In this document: one piece after another, positions 6,080 through 8,930 of the stretch
Numbering within the stretch: position 1 is the first letter of the stretch
Layout: each line of letters starts with the position of its first letter
Origin: an uncultured Alistipes sp.
GTDB taxonomy: Bacteria; Bacteroidota; Bacteroidia; Bacteroidales; Rikenellaceae
Assembly (NCBI GenBank): GCA_937895825.1
Contig: CALBKP010000013.1
Location: 1 to 8,930 of the forward strand
DNA length: 8,930 nucleotides
Reading direction: 5' to 3'
Made by a program: the position numbers and the translations under genes
The notes under the pieces: generated by a model
What the model saw: the letters and a program-made list of their open reading frames with translations, nothing else
Told to the model about the DNA's origin: nothing
Databases searched by the model: none

Positions 6080-7897
6080 ATGGAAAATTTTATCGTTTCA
6101 GCACGTAAGTATCGCCCTGCAACCTTTGCTTCGGTCGTGGGACAGCGACATATCACCTCAACACTGAAGAATGCCATTGAGCGCGGACAGCTTGCCCACG
6201 CCTACCTATTCTGTGGTCCCAGAGGTGTCGGCAAGACCACCTGTGCCCGTATATTCGCCAAGGCCATCAACTGCCTGAATCCGCAGGCCGGCGAGGCATG
6301 CAACGAATGCGAGTCGTGCCGCTCGTTCAACGAGGGTCGCTCGCTCAACGTTCACGAGCTTGATGCGGCATCGAACAACTCTGTCGACGACATCCGCAAC
6401 CTCATCGAGCAGGTGCGCATCATTCCTCAGCAGGGTCGCTACTCGGTCTTCGTCATCGACGAGGTACATATGCTCTCGGCCGCGGCGTTCAACGCCTTCC
6501 TCAAGACGCTTGAGGAGCCACCGCGCCACGCAATATTTATCCTCGCCACGACCGAGAAACACAAGATCATACCCACCATCCTCTCGCGCTGCCAGATCTA
6601 CGACTTCAACCGCATCAAAGTTGAAGATGGCGTGGAGTATCTGCGTTACATCGCCACGAAGGAGGGTGTGGAGGCCGACGATGAGGCTCTCAACCTCATT
6701 GCCCACAAGGCCGATGGCGGTATGCGCGACGCACTGTCAATGTTCGACAAGGCGGTGTCGTTCTGCGGCTCGAAGCTCAACTATAAGGATGTGGCCGCCA
6801 CGCTTAACGTCCTCGACTACGACACATACTTCAAGGCTACGGAGCTGCTCCTCGCTGGCCGTTATGTCGATGCGCTCATACTCTTCGACAATGTGCTCGC
6901 GCGCGGCTTCTCGCCACAGGTATTCATCACGGGACTTAACGCTCACATGCGCGACCTGCTCATGGCCAAAGGACCAGCGATAAGTCTTGTGGAGTTCACC
7001 GGGACGCTCGTCGACAGGTACAAGGCTCAGGCGGCACAATGTGACGAGGCCTTCCTCTTCGGGGCTATATCGCTCCTTACGGAGGCCGACGGTAAGGTAC
7101 GCCAATCGTCAAATCAGCGATTGCTTGTTGAACTGGGACTTATGAAGATAGCAGGTCTCGGTCAAAAAAAAAATAGTGAGGTAACAACCACGACGTTTGC
7201 CACGGAGTATGCGCTGCCCGAGCTTGAGCCTGCACCACAAGCAACTCAACCAACAGTCGCCCCGACAGCCACACAGCCTACGCCAGAGCCCGTAAGGGTG
7301 GAAACACCCAAGTCCTCACCTACTCCCGCGAGCGCTACGCCCGCACCGAGTGTATCGCAGGTGGAGCAACCTGCAGCTACGGCCACAACGGCTACGGCTA
7401 CGGAGCGACCCAAGACGCGCGCCACGGCAACGAGGGCCACGCGCTCGAGCGTATCGCTCAATAATCTCTTGGGTGGCGATGCTAAGACCGCCACGGAGAT
7501 TGCCGCCGAGGAGATAGCACGCAAGGCCGAGGAGAGCTTCGACCCACGTGCCGAGGAGAAGATCTCGCTTGCGAAGGATAAGATGGTCGATGCACTCATG
7601 CAGAGCCGCCGCCGCTTTGTCGAGGTATTTCAGTCGATGAAGGTCGACGGCCACGAGGTCACGTTCACCGTAGCATCGCAGGAGCTCTACACCGAGATTA
7701 TGCGCGACAAGAGCGAATGGCAGCAATTTATCGCCAAGCATAGTGGCGCGGTGGGACTAATCGAGATTCAGGTGATCGTCAACGAGCAGATACGCATAGC
7801 TCGCCCCATAACGTTGGAGGATCGCCTACGACACATGGTCAAGAAGAACGAGCGCATTACCGAGATGATCGAACGCTTAGCGCTCGATGCAGAATAA
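6080..7897 (+). CDS. dnaX: DNA polymerase III subunit gamma/tau
   Basis: The 605-residue clamp-loader ATPase, which opens the sliding clamp and (as tau) tethers polymerase cores at the fork. The N-terminus MENFIVSARKYRP is the usual start. AAA+ motifs are Walker A GPRGVGKT 46-53, four zinc cysteines (65, 74, 77, 80), Walker B VFVIDEVHML 123-132, sensor 1 around ATTEK 156-160 and the SRC motif 169-171. The core and collar domain end near residue 360. A Pro/Thr/Ala-rich linker follows (about 380-455), then a charged helical tau tail of ~140 residues. A ten-A run at 7164-7173 (codons 362-365) lies exactly at the core-linker junction, and both other frames stop immediately after it. A shorter gamma-like product of 365 or 367 residues is therefore predicted. 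The gene has its own promoter and a structured leader; tyrS follows after 42 bases. Confidence 0.97.
   Translation: MENFIVSARKYRPATFASVVGQRHITSTLKNAIERGQLAHAYLFCGPRGVGKTTCARIFAKAINCLNPQAGEACNECESCRSFNEGRSLNVHELDAASNNSVDDIRNLIEQVRIIPQQGRYSVFVIDEVHMLSAAAFNAFLKTLEEPPRHAIFILATTEKHKIIPTILSRCQIYDFNRIKVEDGVEYLRYIATKEGVEADDEALNLIAHKADGGMRDALSMFDKAVSFCGSKLNYKDVAATLNVLDYDTYFKATELLLAGRYVDALILFDNVLARGFSPQVFITGLNAHMRDLLMAKGPAISLVEFTGTLVDRYKAQAAQCDEAFLFGAISLLTEADGKVRQSSNQRLLVELGLMKIAGLGQKKNSEVTTTTFATEYALPELEPAPQATQPTVAPTATQPTPEPVRVETPKSSPTPASATPAPSVSQVEQPAATATTATATERPKTRATATRATRSSVSLNNLLGGDAKTATEIAAEEIARKAEESFDPRAEEKISLAKDKMVDALMQSRRRFVEVFQSMKVDGHEVTFTVASQELYTEIMRDKSEWQQFIAKHSGAVGLIEIQVIVNEQIRIARPITLEDRLRHMVKKNERITEMIERLALDAE
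7164..7173 (+). promoter_or_regulatory. A10 slippery run in dnaX (predicted slippage or frameshift site for gamma)
   Basis: The in-frame reading is CAA AAA AAA AAT AGT (Q362 K K N S). One added A, or a -1 ribosomal shift, gives CAA AAA AAA AAA TAG, a 365-residue protein ending QKKK. One lost A, or a +1 shift, gives AAA ATA GTG AGG TAA, a 367-residue protein ending QKKIVR. The same Lys-Lys-Asn peptide at 7841-7849 is spelled AAG AAG AAC, so the A-run is a codon choice, not a protein requirement. Only weak stimulatory elements are seen (an AGG eight bases upstream, no stable hairpin downstream), which favours RNA polymerase slippage as in Thermus thermophilus dnaX over the E. coli mechanism. 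Confidence 0.7.
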
Positions 7898-7939
7898 GCA
7901 ACATGGATAATTAACAAATTAGTAATAAATTCAGATACA

Positions 7940-8930
7940 ATGATGAAAGATTTTGTTCAGGAGCTCGAGTGGCGCGGTATGATACATACCATCATGCCTG
8001 GTGCTAAGGAGCAGTTACAGAAGGAGATGACAACGGCCTACTTGGGCATCGACCCCACGGCCGACTCACTACATATCGGCCACCTCGTGGGTGTTATGAT
8101 TTTGAAGCACTTCCAGATGTGTGGTCACCGTCCCATCGCCCTTATCGGCGGTGCTACGGGTATGATTGGCGACCCGTCGGGTAAGTCGCAGGAGCGCAAC
8201 CTCTTAGACGAGGCGACGTTGCGCCACAACCAAGAGGCTATCAAGAACCAGCTCTCGAAGCTCATCGACTTCGACTCGACGGCCGAGAACCACGCACTCT
8301 TGGTTAACAACTACGACTGGATGAAGGAGTTCTCGTTCTTGGACTTTGCCCGCGACATCGGCAAGTGCATCACTGTAAACTACATGATGGCTAAGGATTC
8401 GGTAAAGAAGCGTTTCAATGGCGAGGGTGACGGTATGTCGTTCACGGAGTTCACCTACCAGCTACTTCAGGGTTACGACTTCCTCCACCTCTACAACGAA
8501 TACAATTGCAAGGTACAGCTCGGCGGTGCCGACCAGTGGGGCAACATCACCACCGGCACAGAGCTTATCCGCCGTAAGCTCGGCAGCGAGGCCGAGGCTT
8601 TTGCCATCACCTGCCCACTTATCACCAAGGCAGACGGCACGAAGTTTGGCAAGACAGAGAGCGGCAACGTATGGCTTGACCCACGCTACACCTCGCCCTA
8701 CAAGTTCTACCAGTTCTGGCTCAACGTGAGCGACGACGATGCTGCCAAGTACATCAAGATCTTCACCGCCATAGGTCGCGAAGAAATTGAGGCACTCATC
8801 GCCGAGCACGCCGAGGCTCCGCACATGCGTATCCTGCAGAAGCGCCTTGCCAAGGAGGTGACCGTCATGGTACACTCTGAGGCTGACTACGAGGCTGCTG
8901 TGGAGGCATCGGGCATCCTCTTCGGCAACA
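7940..8930 (+). CDS. tyrS: Tyrosyl-tRNA synthetase (3' end beyond the window)
   Basis: The frame is open from ATG 7940 to the right edge, giving 330 residues of an enzyme usually about 420-430 long. It charges tRNA-Tyr with tyrosine in the cytoplasm. Class I signatures are clear: the Rossmann opening AYLGIDPTADSLHIGH with HIGH at 45-48, the tyrosine-binding segment GGADQWGN at 195-202, and the KMSKS-equivalent KFGKT at 235-239. The last visible residues lead towards the anticodon-binding and S4-like part, which is not included. Two ATGs stand side by side (7940 and 7943), so the true start may be either. The 42-base gap after dnaX is AT-rich but holds no TAnnTTTG element, so tyrS may be read from the dnaX transcript or from a promoter inside dnaX. 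Confidence 0.96.
   Translation, partial: MMKDFVQELEWRGMIHTIMPGAKEQLQKEMTTAYLGIDPTADSLHIGHLVGVMILKHFQMCGHRPIALIGGATGMIGDPSGKSQERNLLDEATLRHNQEAIKNQLSKLIDFDSTAENHALLVNNYDWMKEFSFLDFARDIGKCITVNYMMAKDSVKKRFNGEGDGMSFTEFTYQLLQGYDFLHLYNEYNCKVQLGGADQWGNITTGTELIRRKLGSEAEAFAITCPLITKADGTKFGKTESGNVWLDPRYTSPYKFYQFWLNVSDDDAAKYIKIFTAIGREEIEALIAEHAEAPHMRILQKRLAKEVTVMVHSEADYEAAVEASGILFGN

Noticed and set aside
6360..6983. Plus-strand alternative frame of 207 codons inside dnaX
   Set aside because: It is a shadow of dnaX in another frame; the translation is Ser/Arg/Thr-rich low complexity with no recognisable domain, while the dnaX frame holds all expected motifs.
7240..7450. Low-complexity Pro/Thr/Ala-rich stretch in dnaX that looks repeat-like
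   Set aside because: It has no regular repeat unit and is the expected flexible linker between the clamp-loader core and the tau tail.
7898..7939. AT-rich gap before tyrS considered as a promoter or tRNA-sensing T-box leader
   Set aside because: There is no TAnnTTTG element, and 42 bases is far too short for a T-box; nothing resembling one is present.
8418..8875. Open frames on both strands within the last 500 bases
   Set aside because: They overlap the tyrS frame, which carries GGADQWGN and KFGKT in this stretch and continues to the edge.

Overview
The window looks like chromosomal DNA from a Bacteroidales bacterium. A GC-rich gut lineage such as Alistipes/Rikenellaceae or a neighbour fits the codon use, but that is inference. 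Three things support the order: several upstream regions carry the Bacteroidetes -7 promoter element TAnnTTTG (TATATTTG at 3489, TATCTTTG at 6006, and TATCTTTG on the minus strand at 5931-5924); start codons lack Shine-Dalgarno sequences; and there are small Cys-acylated lipoproteins with acidic residues after the Cys. Most of the window is ordinary housekeeping sequence with a small accessory patch in the middle. I see no transposon, phage, CRISPR array, tRNA or rRNA.

Layout, left to right. (1) The 3' end of a YitT/DUF2179 membrane protein gene (1-465). (2) priA, the replication-restart helicase (494-2746), overlapping a ComF-family phosphoribosyltransferase gene (2730-3449). (3) A promoter, then two small lipoprotein genes. 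The first is broken by an in-frame TAA in the middle of a probable fibronectin type III domain (3528-3824, with the remnant 3825-4040). The second is intact (4042-4644). (4) A perfect 19-bp hairpin terminator (4654-4695) between convergent genes. (5) On the minus strand, a secreted calcineurin-like metallophosphoesterase (4710-5876). (6) A 203-bp divergent intergenic region with a promoter on each strand, a short dyad between them, and a hairpin plus an 11-codon upstream ORF in the leader of the next gene. (7) dnaX, the clamp-loader gamma/tau subunit (6080-7897). (8) The 5' part of tyrS, tyrosyl-tRNA synthetase (7940 to the right edge), which has no promoter of its own that I can see.

The most notable signal is in dnaX. 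A run of ten A residues (7164-7173) lies exactly between the clamp-loader core and a Pro/Thr/Ala-rich linker. A shift into either other frame meets a stop at once (TAG directly, or TAA after three further codons). This has the layout of the Thermus thermophilus dnaX slippage site and predicts a short gamma-like protein of about 365-367 residues beside the 605-residue tau. The second signal is the nonsense-interrupted lipoprotein. PriA and DnaX both serve DNA replication but sit in separate transcription units here. I found no clear evidence of a wholly new multi-gene system.
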